Below, one piece after another: positions 54,284 through 63,953 of a stretch of 64,000 nucleotides of DNA. This DNA comes from Acetobacter cerevisiae (GTDB taxonomy: Bacteria; Pseudomonadota; Alphaproteobacteria; Acetobacterales; Acetobacteraceae), in assembly GCF_001580535.1 (NCBI RefSeq), contig NZ_LHZA01000151.1:1-64000 (forward strand). Direction: 5' to 3'. The notes below the pieces were generated by a model. The model made no database searches and was not told the DNA's origin. It saw only the letters and a program-made list of their open reading frames with translations. Position 1 is the first letter of the stretch, and every line of letters starts with the position of its first letter. A program made the translations under genes and the position numbers.

Positions 54284-55189
54284 ATGACCGACCCTTCTTC
54301 CTCATTGCCTGATCTGCACCATGAAGCCGCAGTGCTGGCCAGTGCCCTCCCGTATCTGCGGCGGTATGCGGGTGACACCATTGTGGTCAAATATGGTGGA
54401 CACGCCATGGGGGACCCGGAACTGGCCCTGACATTCGGGCGGGATATTGCCCTGCTCAAGCTGGTCGGGATCAATCCGGTTGTGGTGCATGGCGGTGGCC
54501 CGCAGATCAACCAGATGCTGAAGCGGCTAGATATCAGCTCCACCTTTGTGGATGGTCTGCGCGTCACGGATGCCAACATGGTTGATGTGATCGAAATGGT
54601 GCTGGCTGGCTCCGTGAATAAGGAAGTCGCGGAACTCATCAGTCAGGCCGGTGCGCTGGCAGTGGGTATTTCCGGCAAGGACGGCAAGCTGATTACCGCC
54701 CGCAAGCTGGCCCGCACCGTGCGTGACCCGGATAGCCAGATTGAGCGCGTGCTGGATCTGGGCTTTGTGGGTGAGCCGGTGAAGGTGGACCCGCGGGTGA
54801 TTTACGCTCTGTCCGGCTCCGGCCTGATTCCGGTGATTGCGCCGGTTGGTCTGGGTGAAGACGGTGCGACCTACAACATCAATGCCGATACCGCAGCCGG
54901 TGCTGTGGCCGGGGCCGTGCATGCCACGCGCCTGCTGATGCTGACGGACGTGCCCGGTGTGCTGGATAAAGATGGCAACCTGATCCCCGAACTGACGGCG
55001 GAACAGGCACGTCAGGCCATTGCGGATGGCGTGATTACCGGCGGCATGATCCCCAAAGTGGAAACCTGCATTCAGGCCGTGCAGGCCGGGGCGCGGGCTG
55101 CCGTCATCATCAATGGCCGTACGCCGCATGCCTGCCTGCTGGAATTGTTTACGGCGTCTGGTTCCGGCACGCTGATCCGCGCGGACTAA
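54284..55189 (+). CDS. argB: acetylglutamate kinase
   Basis: Phosphorylates N-acetylglutamate, the second step of arginine synthesis and often the feedback-inhibited one. The 301-residue amino-acid-kinase fold shows [34 protein letters not shown], and [14 protein letters not shown]. The N-terminal helix [14 protein letters not shown] is the type linked to arginine-sensitive hexameric enzymes and PII binding; a glnB gene lies in this window. Confidence 0.97.
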   Translation: MTDPSSSLPDLHHEAAVLASALPYLRRYAGDTIVVKYGGHAMGDPELALTFGRDIALLKLVGINPVVVHGGGPQINQMLKRLDISSTFVDGLRVTDANMVDVIEMVLAGSVNKEVAELISQAGALAVGISGKDGKLITARKLARTVRDPDSQIERVLDLGFVGEPVKVDPRVIYALSGSGLIPVIAPVGLGEDGATYNINADTAAGAVAGAVHATRLLMLTDVPGVLDKDGNLIPELTAEQARQAIADGVITGGMIPKVETCIQAVQAGARAAVIINGRTPHACLLELFTASGSGTLIRAD

Positions 55190-55372
55190 TCCTGCTGTTT
55201 TGAACCTGCCGCCCGCACGGTGGATCAGAGCCCGACTCTGAACCGTGCTGATGGCAGGTGTCCGGCACCGGCGCGTTGACAGGAGCGTGCCCTGTCCGCA
55301 TGGTTCCTTCCTCTTTTTGCCGGTCGGTGGCGCTGCCCCGGCCCTGTTCTCCATCCTGTCTGACGGTGTCTC
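55190..55372 (+). other. structured argB-dapD spacer with two hairpins
   Basis: At 55204-55259 three nested perfect stems occur: ACCTGCC/GGCAGGT, GCACGGT/ACCGTGC and TCAGAG/CTCTGA, separated by small internal loops. A second hairpin, GACAGG-AGCGTGC-CCTGTC, is at 55278-55296. Neither is followed directly by a T-tract, though CTCTTTTT occurs near 55311-55318. The region is noncoding and could be a dapD leader element, a processing site or a small RNA. Confidence 0.6.
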
Positions 55373-56221
55373 ATGACTGAAGAAACTCTCCGCGCTCAAA
55401 TTGAAACTCTGTGGGAAGCTCGTGACCGGATTTCCTCCGCCACGACGGGTGACGATCGCAAGGCGATTGAAACCGCTCTCGAGGCGCTGGATTCCGGGCG
55501 TCTGCGCGTTGCAGCCCCCAGCGAAAATGGCTGGGTGGTGCATGAATGGCTGAAAAAGGCTGTTCTGCTTTCTTTCCGTCTGAATGACAGCGTTATCATG
55601 CCGGGTGCTGCTGCGGGCGGCCCGGCGTTTGACAAGGTGCCCGTCAAGTTTCAGGACTGGGATCAGGCGCGTTTTGAAAAAGCCGGTTTCCGCGTAGTGC
55701 CGGGTGCCATGGTGCGTTATTCCGCTTACATCGCACCGGGTGCGGTGCTGATGCCGAGCTTTGTGAACGTGGGCGCCCATGTGGGCAGCGGCACCATGGT
55801 GGATACCTGGGCGACCGTTGGCAGCTGTGCGCAGATTGGCAGCAACTGCCATATCAGCGGCGGTGCTGGTATTGGCGGTGTTCTGGAACCGCTGCAGGCA
55901 GCTCCGGTCATTATTGAAGATAACTGCTTTATCGGTGCGCGCTCCGAAGTGGCGGAAGGCGTGATTGTGGAGCGCGGTTCCGTGCTGTCCATGGGCGTGT
56001 TCCTCGGCGCGTCCACCAAGATTGTGGACCGTGCAACGGGTGAAATCTTCATGGGTCGCGTTCCGGCCTACTCCGTTGTGGTGCCGGGCACGCTGCCGTC
56101 TTCTAAGCCGGTTGGCCCCGATGGCCGCCCGAACCCCAATCTGGCCTGCGCCGTGATTGTGAAGCGGGTGGACGAGCGTACACGCTCCAAGACTTCCATT
56201 AACGACCTGCTGCGCGACTAA
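55373..56221 (+). CDS. dapD: tetrahydrodipicolinate N-succinyltransferase
   Basis: Succinylates tetrahydrodipicolinate in lysine/diaminopimelate synthesis. The 282 residues have an N-terminal helical domain and a hexapeptide beta-helix with [20 protein letters not shown], then [22 protein letters not shown] at 55373 with a poor SD, behind the structured spacer. Followed 27 bases later by dapE. Confidence 0.97.
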   Translation: MTEETLRAQIETLWEARDRISSATTGDDRKAIETALEALDSGRLRVAAPSENGWVVHEWLKKAVLLSFRLNDSVIMPGAAAGGPAFDKVPVKFQDWDQARFEKAGFRVVPGAMVRYSAYIAPGAVLMPSFVNVGAHVGSGTMVDTWATVGSCAQIGSNCHISGGAGIGGVLEPLQAAPVIIEDNCFIGARSEVAEGVIVERGSVLSMGVFLGASTKIVDRATGEIFMGRVPAYSVVVPGTLPSSKPVGPDGRPNPNLACAVIVKRVDERTRSKTSINDLLRD

Positions 56222-56248
56222 GCAGAGGGAACCTCGGGCAGACACGCA

Positions 56249-57445
56249 ATGACATATTCAGCGCCGGACCAGACCCTTCCAACCGGACCCCAGACCGGGC
56301 TTTTGCCCGAGCTGACAGACCCGGTGGCGGTGACGCAGGCGCTGATCCGTCATGCCTCTGTCTCGCCCGATCCCGGTCCGGCTCAGCAGACTCTGGCGGC
56401 TATGCTGGAGGCGCTGGGCTTTACTGTGGTGTCTCTTCCTTATGGGGAAGGGGCAGAACGCACGCCCAACCTGTTCGCGCGGCTGGGCACGGCTGGGCCG
56501 CACATCTGTTTTGCGGGGCATACCGATGTTGTACCGCCGGGTGCGGAGAGTGCGTGGACGCATCCGCCTTATGCGGCGGAAATTTCTGATGGCATTCTGT
56601 TCGGCCGTGGCGCGTGTGACATGAAGGGCGGCATTGCCGCGTTTGTTTCCGCCGTGGCGCGATGCGTGGAGCAGGGCGGCGTGCCCGGTTCCATTAGTCT
56701 TCTGATTACCGGCGATGAAGAAGGCCCCGCCACCTACGGCACCTGCAAGGTGCTGGAATGGATGGCGGAGAAAGACCAGATCCCGGATTATTGTGTGGTG
56801 GGTGAGCCGACCAATCCCGCCGCCATGGGCGATATGATCAAGATCGGCCGCCGGGGCAGCCTGAACGCGCATATTGTGGTGGAGGGCGTGCAGGGGCACG
56901 TGGCCTATCCGCATCGTGCCGATAATCCGGTGCATAAACTGCTGAGCGTGCTGACCGCCCTGCGGGAGACGCCGCTGGATAACGGCTCCGAGTGGTTTGA
57001 ACCGTCCAGCCTGCAAATTACCAGCATGGATGTGGGCAACACGGCCACCAATCTCATTCCCGCCACGGCGAAAGCCCGGCTGAATATCCGGTTTAATGAC
57101 CTGCATACGGGGGCTGGCCTGAAAGGCTGGCTGGAAACCATTTGCCGCCAGCATGCGCCCACGGCGCGGGTGAGCGTGCGGATTAGCGGGGAATCGTTCC
57201 TCACGGCACCGGGGCCGGCGACGGACCATCTGGTGCAGGCCGTGCAGACTGTCACGGGCCGCACGCCCAAGCTGGATACCGGGGGCGGCACGTCTGACGC
57301 CCGCTTTATTGCAAACTATTGTCCGGTGGCCGAATTTGGGCTTGTCGGGGCCAGCATCCATAAGGTGGATGAACACACCACACTGGCTGATCTGGAAACA
57401 TTGACGGTGATTTACAAGACCTTTCTGGAAGGGGTCATGGCGTGA
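56249..57445 (+). CDS. dapE: succinyl-diaminopimelate desuccinylase
   Basis: Releases LL-diaminopimelate from its succinyl form; a di-zinc M20 peptidase. The 398-residue protein has FAGHTDVVPPG (metal His/Asp), GRGACDMKGG, the catalytic Glu in TGDEEGPAT, and the GGGTSDARF and HKVDEH segments near the C-terminus. An extra 20 residues precede the family start. It directly follows dapD and overlaps the next gene by GTGA. Confidence 0.96.
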   Translation: MTYSAPDQTLPTGPQTGLLPELTDPVAVTQALIRHASVSPDPGPAQQTLAAMLEALGFTVVSLPYGEGAERTPNLFARLGTAGPHICFAGHTDVVPPGAESAWTHPPYAAEISDGILFGRGACDMKGGIAAFVSAVARCVEQGGVPGSISLLITGDEEGPATYGTCKVLEWMAEKDQIPDYCVVGEPTNPAAMGDMIKIGRRGSLNAHIVVEGVQGHVAYPHRADNPVHKLLSVLTALRETPLDNGSEWFEPSSLQITSMDVGNTATNLIPATAKARLNIRFNDLHTGAGLKGWLETICRQHAPTARVSVRISGESFLTAPGPATDHLVQAVQTVTGRTPKLDTGGGTSDARFIANYCPVAEFGLVGASIHKVDEHTTLADLETLTVIYKTFLEGVMA

Positions 57446-58074
57446 TTTCAAGTTCGGGTTCTGGCAAGCAGGGTAACGGTCGCAGAATTTTGCAGGGTAT
57501 GCTGCTGCTGGCCAGTGGGCGGCGTGAAGGCATTGCGTGCTTTCAGGGCACGCCGGATTCCTTTGGCGCGGCACTGGCACCGCAGTTGGCATTGCTGCTG
57601 GTCGGCCTGTTTCAGGCGGCCATGCAGCCGGATAAGGCACTGGGCTTTACCAAGCTTCTGCTGTCTCTCTGCGTAGTGCTGCTGCCAGCTGTTGTCTCCC
57701 AGTTTTATGCCCATAAATGGGGGCGGGATGCGCTCTGGATGCGCTACATCACGGCGGCCACATGGTGCGGCTGGGTGGTGGTGCTCATTTCTCTGGTGGC
57801 CACAGTTCTGGCGGGCCTGCTATTCCCGCCGCTGCTGCATCAGCCGGGGTTCATGGCTTCCCTGATGGTCACCGTCTCCATTTATGAGATGTGGCTGCAA
57901 TGGTATGTGGCCCGCGTCGGGCTTGGACTGACCCGGAGCCGTGCGCTGCTGCTGTATGTCTCGGTTCTGGCTGTCACACTGGTTCTCTATGGCCTCGCAG
58001 CACTTCTGCCGCCGCATTACATCGTGATGCAGGATCTGCTTCAGCCGATGATTGCGGTCAAACCGTCTCACTAA
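57442..58074 (+). CDS. unknown inner-membrane protein coupled to dapE
   Basis: A 210-residue protein, GTG start overlapping the dapE stop by four bases. It has five probable membrane helices (about 45-62, 68-86, 103-128, 135-155 and 170-190) linked by short loops. The overall shape resembles small Yip1-like membrane proteins, but I cannot name a family. The N-terminal 40 residues are soluble and basic. Translational coupling to dapE points to co-expression, not necessarily a lysine role. Confidence 0.7.
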   Translation: MISSSGSGKQGNGRRILQGMLLLASGRREGIACFQGTPDSFGAALAPQLALLLVGLFQAAMQPDKALGFTKLLLSLCVVLLPAVVSQFYAHKWGRDALWMRYITAATWCGWVVVLISLVATVLAGLLFPPLLHQPGFMASLMVTVSIYEMWLQWYVARVGLGLTRSRALLLYVSVLAVTLVLYGLAALLPPHYIVMQDLLQPMIAVKPSH

Positions 58075-58118
58075 ACAGAGCGGTTTGTGCGTCGGAGTGC
58101 TGACGCTCTGTTTCGAGA

Positions 58119-58168
58119 AAGCCTGTGCTGGTTTGAGATATTTTCTCTCAGACTGCACAGGCTTTTTT
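58119..58168 (+). terminator. terminator after the dapD-dapE operon
   Basis: Outer stem GCCTGTGC (58121-58128) / GCACAGGC (58155-58162), inner GTTTGAGA/TCTCAGAC with one G.T, followed by six T residues. Confidence 0.93.
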
Positions 58169-58250
58169 ATGGTGTGAGGTGCTGGGTTACGGATCATAGG
58201 CTGGCTCACTGGCTCACTGGCTCAGCGCGAAGAGCACCTTTTCCCCGGTC

Positions 58251-59324
58251 TTATCGCAGATGCACGACATCCAGTAACAGCAGGCTCAGCACGCCAAGCC
58301 CGGCCAGTGAGAGGACGACCGCCGTTGTTACGCGGCCCCCGGCTCTGGTCACGGTTCGGGCATTGACGCCAAGCCCGAGGGCGGCCATGGAGATGACGGT
58401 CAGCACCGTGGCGACCTGATTGATTGGCGCAATCCATCCGGCAGGCACCAGACCGAAGGTGCGGCAGAGCATGAGAGCCAGAAAGCCCAGAATGAACCAC
58501 GGCACGAACTGCGCAAAACCGGCCCGTTTGGGGGAGGCAGGCCCGGCGGTGATGTCACTCCCATCAGGCTTTTCCGGGGGGAGTTTGGGGGCAAGGAGAG
58601 AGAGGGCAAAACAGACCGGCCCCAGCATGAGCACCCGCACCAGTTTGACCACGGTGCCCATCTGCACCGCCAGCGTGCCAAGCGGCAAGGTGGCGGCCAG
58701 AACCTGCGGCACGGCATAGACCGTCATCCCGGCAAAGATACCAAAGGAGATGCCCGTCATACCCGCCGCAATGCCCAGCACTGGCAGACCAAGCACCACG
58801 ACTACGCCCAGCACAGCAGTAAAGGCGATGGAGGCGGCCACATCCTTGGCGTCTGCCCGGATCACGGGGGCGACGGCGGCAATGGCGGAATTCCCGCAAA
58901 TGGCATTGCCGCAAGCCACCAGCAGGGCCATACGGGGCGGCAGGCCCAGCAGCGTGCCAATGCCAAAGCTGACCAGAATGGCAGCGGCGACAACCGCAGC
59001 AATGCCCACCAGCAATACAGGACCGAGGGAAACCACGCTGGCAGCACTTATGGACACGCCCAGCAGGACCACGGAAATTTCAAGCAGCGTGCGGGCGCTA
59101 AAACAGATGCCCGCCTGCCAGCCGGCGTCCGGCGACCACAGGCTCCGCACGCAGGTGCCCAGCAGAATGGCCAGCACAAGGGCTTCCAACCACGCCTTGC
59201 CAAATAACAGCACTTCGACCGATTGAAGGGCGTAGGCGGCAGCGGTAATCGCCACGCATAAACCAATGCCCGGCAGCAGAGTGCGAGCGGTGTGCAGTAG
59301 GGAAAAATTGGCGGGTTTCGTCAT
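58251..59324 (-). CDS. yeiH: YeiH/UPF0324-family putative sulfate exporter
   Basis: A 357-residue inner-membrane protein with about ten helices, of the putative sulfate exporter (PSE) family that includes E. coli YeiH. Family marks are LGTCVRSL, CFSARTLLEISVVLLGVSIS, CGNAICGNSAIAAVAPVI and the C-terminal MAALGLGVNARTV. Export of sulfite/sulfate is proposed for relatives but is weakly tested. ATG 59324 with AGGAC upstream. It is divergent from a LysR regulator, matching the yeiE-yeiH pairing in E. coli. Confidence 0.92.
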   Translation of the reverse strand: MTKPANFSLLHTARTLLPGIGLCVAITAAAYALQSVEVLLFGKAWLEALVLAILLGTCVRSLWSPDAGWQAGICFSARTLLEISVVLLGVSISAASVVSLGPVLLVGIAAVVAAAILVSFGIGTLLGLPPRMALLVACGNAICGNSAIAAVAPVIRADAKDVAASIAFTAVLGVVVVLGLPVLGIAAGMTGISFGIFAGMTVYAVPQVLAATLPLGTLAVQMGTVVKLVRVLMLGPVCFALSLLAPKLPPEKPDGSDITAGPASPKRAGFAQFVPWFILGFLALMLCRTFGLVPAGWIAPINQVATVLTVISMAALGLGVNARTVTRAGGRVTTAVVLSLAGLGVLSLLLLDVVHLR

Positions 59325-59378
59325 CTCGATGTCCTTCTGCCGTTTGATCTAGGCGCAGAAGATCAATCAATCCAACGC

Positions 59379-59398
59379 ATTGTTTTTCTTATTTCAAT
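59379..59398. promoter_or_regulatory. candidate LysR-type operator
   Basis: ATTG-N12-CAAT lies in the divergent yeiH-lysR spacer, similar to the dyad with T-N11-A core bound by LysR-type proteins. Position fits autoregulation, but short AT-rich dyads arise easily. Confidence 0.35.
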
Positions 59399-59431
59399 CA
59401 GTAAAAGTGATGAATGAGGGGGCGGATTGGC

Positions 59432-60313
59432 ATGACACTGGAACAGCTTCGTATTTTTTTATGTGTGGCTGGGCGTGAGCACATGACGGAGGCCGCCCGG
59501 GCTCTGCATGTCACGCAGTCTGCTGTTTCGGCGGCTATTGCAGCTTTGGAGGCTCGGCACGGGGTCCGGCTGTTTCATCGGGTGGGGCGGGGCATTGTGC
59601 TGACGGAAGCCGGAACGCTGTTTCTGGCTGAAGCCCGCATTATTCTGGATCGTGTGCAGGCGGCGGAAGCCATGCTGGATGATCTGAGCGGTTTGAAGCG
59701 CGGCACCCTGCGCGTGGTGGCCAGCCAGACCATTGCGGCCTACTGGTTGCCGCCGCTGCTGGCGGCCTTCCGTGAGCGGTTCCCGCATATCGAAATCGTG
59801 CTGGAAATTGGCAACACCCAGCAGGTGGCCGCGCATGTGCAGGCCGGGCAGTCTGACCTTGGGATTGTGGAAGGCAAGGTGGACAATCCAGTTCTGGCGC
59901 AGTGGCCCATTGCGCAGGATCAGCTGGTGCTGGTGCAGTCTACACCGTTTGATGCACACAGCTGCACGGCCAAAGCGTTGCAAAAAGCCCGCTGGATTAT
60001 GCGGGAGCAAGGGTCCGGCACGCGGTCCACGCTGGATGACTGTTTGCGGCAGATTGGCGTGAAACCAGAAACTCTGCATGAGGCACTTGTGCTGCCCTCC
60101 AACGAGAGTGTGCGCACGGCAGTGGAAGCTGGAGCGGGGATTGCGGGCCTGTCCTCACTGGTGGTGGCCCCGGCTCTGGCGGCGGGCATGTTGCATGTGG
60201 CCCCGGTGACTTTTGGCCCGCGCGTGTTCTTCGGTCTGCGGCACAAGGAACGGTACCGCAGCCACGCCGTTGAGGCTTTGACAGATTTTATTGCCCAGCG
60301 TTCGGCGGACTGA
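59432..60313 (+). CDS. LysR-family transcriptional regulator (YeiE-like)
   Basis: A 293-residue LysR-type regulator with the N-terminal winged helix (LEQLRIFLCVAGREHMTEAARALHVTQ around residues 2-30, in which the recognition helix contains TQSAVSAAIAALE) and a periplasmic-binding-protein-like effector domain starting KRGTLRVVASQTI. ATG 59432 has GAGGGGG upstream; an earlier ATG at 59414 lacks it. It probably controls the divergent yeiH gene; YeiE in enterobacteria responds to sulfite. The next gene begins 7 bases after its stop. Confidence 0.92.
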   Translation: MTLEQLRIFLCVAGREHMTEAARALHVTQSAVSAAIAALEARHGVRLFHRVGRGIVLTEAGTLFLAEARIILDRVQAAEAMLDDLSGLKRGTLRVVASQTIAAYWLPPLLAAFRERFPHIEIVLEIGNTQQVAAHVQAGQSDLGIVEGKVDNPVLAQWPIAQDQLVLVQSTPFDAHSCTAKALQKARWIMREQGSGTRSTLDDCLRQIGVKPETLHEALVLPSNESVRTAVEAGAGIAGLSSLVVAPALAAGMLHVAPVTFGPRVFFGLRHKERYRSHAVEALTDFIAQRSAD

Positions 60314-60319
60314 AGAGAG

Positions 60320-61414
60320 ATGCACCTTCCTGAACAACTCGGCCTGACAGTTCCGGTCTTTCAGGCTCCGATGGCCGGTGTGTCCACTCCAGCGCTTGCG
60401 GCGGAGGTTTCCAATGCGGGCGGGTTGGGCGCACTGGGGCTGGGGGCGACAAAGCCTGAGCAGGCACGTGCACTGATTGCGGAAGTTCGGGCGAGGACTG
60501 ATCGGCCATTCAACGTCAATCTGTTCGTGCATCCTACGCCCAGAGCAGATGCAGAGCGTGAGGCGCGCTGGCTGGAGTGGCTGAACCCTCTTTTTGCGGA
60601 GCATGGTGAGGCCGCACCAGAAAAACTCTCTTCACCTTACACAAGTTTTCTGGATGACCCGGAGATGCTGGCGCTCCTGCTGGAGGTCAAACCGCCCGTC
60701 ATCAGCTTCCATTTCGGACTGCCCCCGGCTGCCTCTGTCATGGCCCTCAAACAGACGGGTGCTTTCCTTCTGGCGACTGTCACCAGCCCCGCCGAGGCGC
60801 AGGTGGCAGAAGCTGCCGGGATGGATGCGGTGATTGCACAGGGTATTGAGGCCGGAGGGCATCGGGGCATGTTTGACCCGCATGCGCCGGATGATGCGCT
60901 GGGCACGTTCCCGCTGGTCCGTCTGCTCAGCCGCCAGTGTCATGGTCCGGTGATTGCTGCTGGCGGCATTATGGACGGGGCCGGGCTGGCGGCCGCGCTG
61001 GATTTGGGGGCCGTGGCGGCGCAAATGGGCACGGCATTTCTGCTTTGCCCGGAAACGGGGTTGGATGAGGCGTATCGAAAAGCCCTGATGGGGCAGGCTG
61101 CTTTTCACACCCGCATGGTCAGCCTGATTTCCGGTCGGCCCGCGCGAGGGCTATCCAACCGGTTTACTGCGTTGGCTGATAGCCCCGATGTACCGCCGTG
61201 CCCGGATTACCCCATTGCGTATGATGCCGGGAAGGCTCTGGCGAAAGCAGCCGGTTCCCACGGGGAGGCAGGCTTTGGCGCACACTGGGCCGGGCAGGGG
61301 GCGCCGCTGGCCCGCGCTCTGCCTGTGGCCCGCTTGGTTCGGGAAATTCAGGCGGAATACACGGAAATTCTGAAACAGCGGTCGCGCCAGATTAAGCGCG
61401 CGGGACTGGTTTGA
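60320..61414 (+). CDS. nitronate monooxygenase
   Basis: FMN-dependent TIM-barrel enzyme that oxidises alkyl nitronates, such as propionate 3-nitronate. The 364 residues show VPVFQAPMAGVSTPALAAEVS, PFNVNLFVH, AQGIEAGGHRG with the catalytic His, and AAGGIMDGAGLAAALDLGA. GAGAG lies just before the ATG. Close spacing suggests co-transcription with the LysR gene upstream, though no functional link is known. Confidence 0.93.
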   Translation: MHLPEQLGLTVPVFQAPMAGVSTPALAAEVSNAGGLGALGLGATKPEQARALIAEVRARTDRPFNVNLFVHPTPRADAEREARWLEWLNPLFAEHGEAAPEKLSSPYTSFLDDPEMLALLLEVKPPVISFHFGLPPAASVMALKQTGAFLLATVTSPAEAQVAEAAGMDAVIAQGIEAGGHRGMFDPHAPDDALGTFPLVRLLSRQCHGPVIAAGGIMDGAGLAAALDLGAVAAQMGTAFLLCPETGLDEAYRKALMGQAAFHTRMVSLISGRPARGLSNRFTALADSPDVPPCPDYPIAYDAGKALAKAAGSHGEAGFGAHWAGQGAPLARALPVARLVREIQAEYTEILKQRSRQIKRAGLV

Positions 61415-61438
61415 CGACTGCCAGAGCCAGTGTCTGCG

Positions 61439-62305
61439 TTAGTATGAGGCTGGCGGGTTTGCAAACGGATCAGGATTATAGCCCACGCCGGTCAGATACA
61501 GGCCTTCTGCCGGGGCGGTCGGGCCTCCGGCGGTGCGGGAGCGGGCGTCCAGCGCTGCGGTAATGCGCTCCGGGGCCCAGCGTTCCCGGCCAACAAGAAC
61601 CAGCGTGCCGACCATGTTCCGCACCTGATGGTGCAGAAAGGACCGCGCGCGGGTGCGGATATGCACTTCCTCGCCCACACGCTCCACCGTCAGGCTGTCC
61701 AGCGTGCGGACCGGGTTTCTGGCCTGACAGGCGGCGGCCCGGAAGGACGTAAAATCATGCGTGCCCACAAGCCTGTCTGCACCTTCGCGCATCTTGTCCA
61801 GATTCAACCGGGCGCGCACATGCCACATATGGGTGGCTCCAAGGGCCGGGGGCGAGGGGCGGTTGATAATGCGGTAGAGGTAGGAGCGCCATGTGGCGGA
61901 AAACCGCGCGCTCCATTTCTCCGTCACCAGTGCCGCCTGCAGCACGGCAACAGGGTGGGGTTTCAGATGGTAGCTCAGCCCGTCACGCACAATATGCGGG
62001 GCAAGGTTCATATCTGCAGGGAAGTCCAGATGCGCGACCTGCCCCAGTGCATGCACGCCCGCATCCGTCCGCCCTGCGGTAATGCTGGAGACGCGCCGCC
62101 CATTGGCCATGCGGGTGGCGGCTGCTTCCAGCAGGCCCTGCACGGAGGTGCCAACACTCTGTTTCTGCCAGCCGACCAGACCCGTGCCGTCATATTCGAT
62201 TTTGACAGCCCAGCGCTGGAATGCCTGCTCGGTCTGGGCATCCTTATGCGGATCAGACGGAAAAACGGGCGAGGGTTCGGAGAGAAACGACGGCAGCTCG
62301 GTCAT
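61439..62305 (-). CDS. truA: tRNA pseudouridine(38-40) synthase TruA
   Basis: Makes pseudouridine at positions 38-40 of the anticodon arm. The catalytic Asp is in [14 protein letters not shown], and the RSYLYRI and [17 protein letters not shown] segments are conserved. The start is ATG 62305, overlapping the fmt stop (ATGA), giving 288 residues; about 30 extra N-terminal residues precede the family core. The longer frame to 62446 would overlap fmt. Confidence 0.96.
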   Translation of the reverse strand: MTELPSFLSEPSPVFPSDPHKDAQTEQAFQRWAVKIEYDGTGLVGWQKQSVGTSVQGLLEAAATRMANGRRVSSITAGRTDAGVHALGQVAHLDFPADMNLAPHIVRDGLSYHLKPHPVAVLQAALVTEKWSARFSATWRSYLYRIINRPSPPALGATHMWHVRARLNLDKMREGADRLVGTHDFTSFRAAACQARNPVRTLDSLTVERVGEEVHIRTRARSFLHHQVRNMVGTLVLVGRERWAPERITAALDARSRTAGGPTAPAEGLYLTGVGYNPDPFANPPASY

Positions 62306-63249
62306 TCGGCGTCGGGTGCGGCTGGCGGCGTGTGATACAGGCGCGTGCCTGCGGGCATGGGCTGGCCGCGCAGGAAGGCATCGGCGTCCATCATGCCACG
62401 ACCGGGCTTTTGCAGGCGGGTCAGGCGGAGGGCGCCGTCTCCACACGCAATGGTCAGAGCATCATCCAGCGTCGTGCCGGGGGTAGCGGTGTGCTTGCGG
62501 TCGGGCAGCGGGGTAGCCGCACCAATTTTCAGCACGGTGCCATCGGCCTGTAAGGTAAAGGTGCCGGGCCAGGGGGTGAGGGCACGAATGCGCAGATCGA
62601 GTGCCGTAGCAGACTGGGACCAGTCCAGACGGCCATCTTCACGCGTCAGCATCGGGGCGTAGGTTACGCCGTCTTCCGGCTGCGGCGTGGGGGCGGGGCG
62701 TTCGGCCAGCACGCGCACGGCCAGTTGCCCGCCAATAGCACTTAGCGCGTCATGCAGGCTGCTGGCGGTAGTCTCGGCGGTAATGGGCACGGCTTCACGC
62801 AGCAGCATGGGGCCGGTATCAAGGCCCGCTTCCATCTGCATGATGGTCACGCCGCTTTCCGTATCACCCGCCAGAATGGAGCTCTGGATGGGGGAGGCCC
62901 CGCGCCAGCGCGGCAACAGGCTGGCATGGATGTTCAGGCAGCCAAGGCGCGGCGCGTCCAGCATGACCTGTGGCAGAATGAGACCATAAGCAGCCACAAC
63001 AGCGGCATCGGCCTCAAGGGCAGCAAAGGCGGCCCATTCTTCCTCATTTTTACGCAGCTTTTCGGGGTGACGCACCGACAGGCCGAGGGCTTCCGCCGCC
63101 TGCTGCACGGGCGAGGCCCGCAGCGCCTTACCCCGCCCAGCGGGGCGCGGGGGCTGGGAATACACGGCGACAATCTCGTGCCCTGCGGCATGGAGGGCGT
63201 GCAGGGCAGGCACCGCAAAATCCGGTGTGCCCATAAAGATAAGGCGCAT
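62302..63249 (-). CDS. fmt: methionyl-tRNA formyltransferase
   Basis: Formylates initiator Met-tRNA using 10-formyltetrahydrofolate. The 315-residue protein begins [16 protein letters not shown] and has the [15 protein letters not shown] catalytic segment and the C-terminal OB-fold domain. It is 18 bases downstream of def, the classic def-fmt pair, and overlaps truA. Confidence 0.98.
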   Translation of the reverse strand: MRLIFMGTPDFAVPALHALHAAGHEIVAVYSQPPRPAGRGKALRASPVQQAAEALGLSVRHPEKLRKNEEEWAAFAALEADAAVVAAYGLILPQVMLDAPRLGCLNIHASLLPRWRGASPIQSSILAGDTESGVTIMQMEAGLDTGPMLLREAVPITAETTASSLHDALSAIGGQLAVRVLAERPAPTPQPEDGVTYAPMLTREDGRLDWSQSATALDLRIRALTPWPGTFTLQADGTVLKIGAATPLPDRKHTATPGTTLDDALTIACGDGALRLTRLQKPGRGMMDADAFLRGQPMPAGTRLYHTPPAAPDAE

Positions 63250-63267
63250 GGTATCCAGCCCTCCGGC

Positions 63268-63828
63268 TTATTTCCGCTTCTGTTCCTTGGCCAGCCGCCG
63301 CAGGATCATATTGCGGCGCAGCACGGAGAGGTGATCCACAAACAGGATGCCTTCCAGATGGTCAATTTCATGCTGCATGCAGGTGGCCAGCAGGCCGTCC
63401 ACTTCACGCTCCATCACATCGCCACCGACAGTGCGCCACTGCACGCGCACCTTTTCCGGGCGGGTGACTTCGGCATACTGGTTGGGCAGGGAAAGGCAGC
63501 CTTCCTCCCGCGCGGCCAGTGTTTCCGTCTCGGCAATCACTTCGGGGTTGATCATCACGATCGGCTCGCGGGCGTCTTCCTCGCCCAGATCAACCAGCGC
63601 AAAACGCAGGCCGAGGCCCACCTGCGGGGCGGCCAGCCCGATGCCGGGGGCGGCATACATGGCGGAAAACATGCTGGGCAGAACCCGGCGGATGTCCGCC
63701 ATATCTTCCGGTTTTACCTCACGCGTCTTGCGCCGCAGCACGGCATGCGGGGCAATGAGAATGGGCATAGGAGCGGCATCTGCCGCCGCAGCGGAAAAAG
63801 CTGCATCTGTCATGGCTGCGTCTGTCAT
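63268..63828 (-). CDS. def: peptide deformylase
   Basis: Metalloenzyme removing the formyl group from nascent chains. The three signatures are GIGLAAPQVGL, EEGCLSLPN (metal Cys) and QHEIDHLEGILFVD (metal His pair and Glu). The 186-residue frame begins with a duplicated MTDAA segment and about 20 Ala-rich residues; initiation at an internal Met (codon at 63768) would give a typical 166-residue enzyme, so the start is uncertain. Confidence 0.96.
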   Translation of the reverse strand: MTDAAMTDAAFSAAAADAAPMPILIAPHAVLRRKTREVKPEDMADIRRVLPSMFSAMYAAPGIGLAAPQVGLGLRFALVDLGEEDAREPIVMINPEVIAETETLAAREEGCLSLPNQYAEVTRPEKVRVQWRTVGGDVMEREVDGLLATCMQHEIDHLEGILFVDHLSVLRRNMILRRLAKEQKRK

Positions 63829-63953
63829 ACGCCCGATTTAACCTCCCGCGCCCGGCTACGCCAGAGGGAGATGGCGCTGATGACACAAAAACCGTGGGAA
63901 ATATGCCGCACTCGGCCTCTGTTATGGGGTGCAAACCCGCCGGAGTGGCAGTT

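Noticed and set aside
58201-58222. Short tandem repeat of GGCTCACT
   Set aside because: Under three units in an intergenic tail; too short for a CRISPR, iteron or regulatory array.
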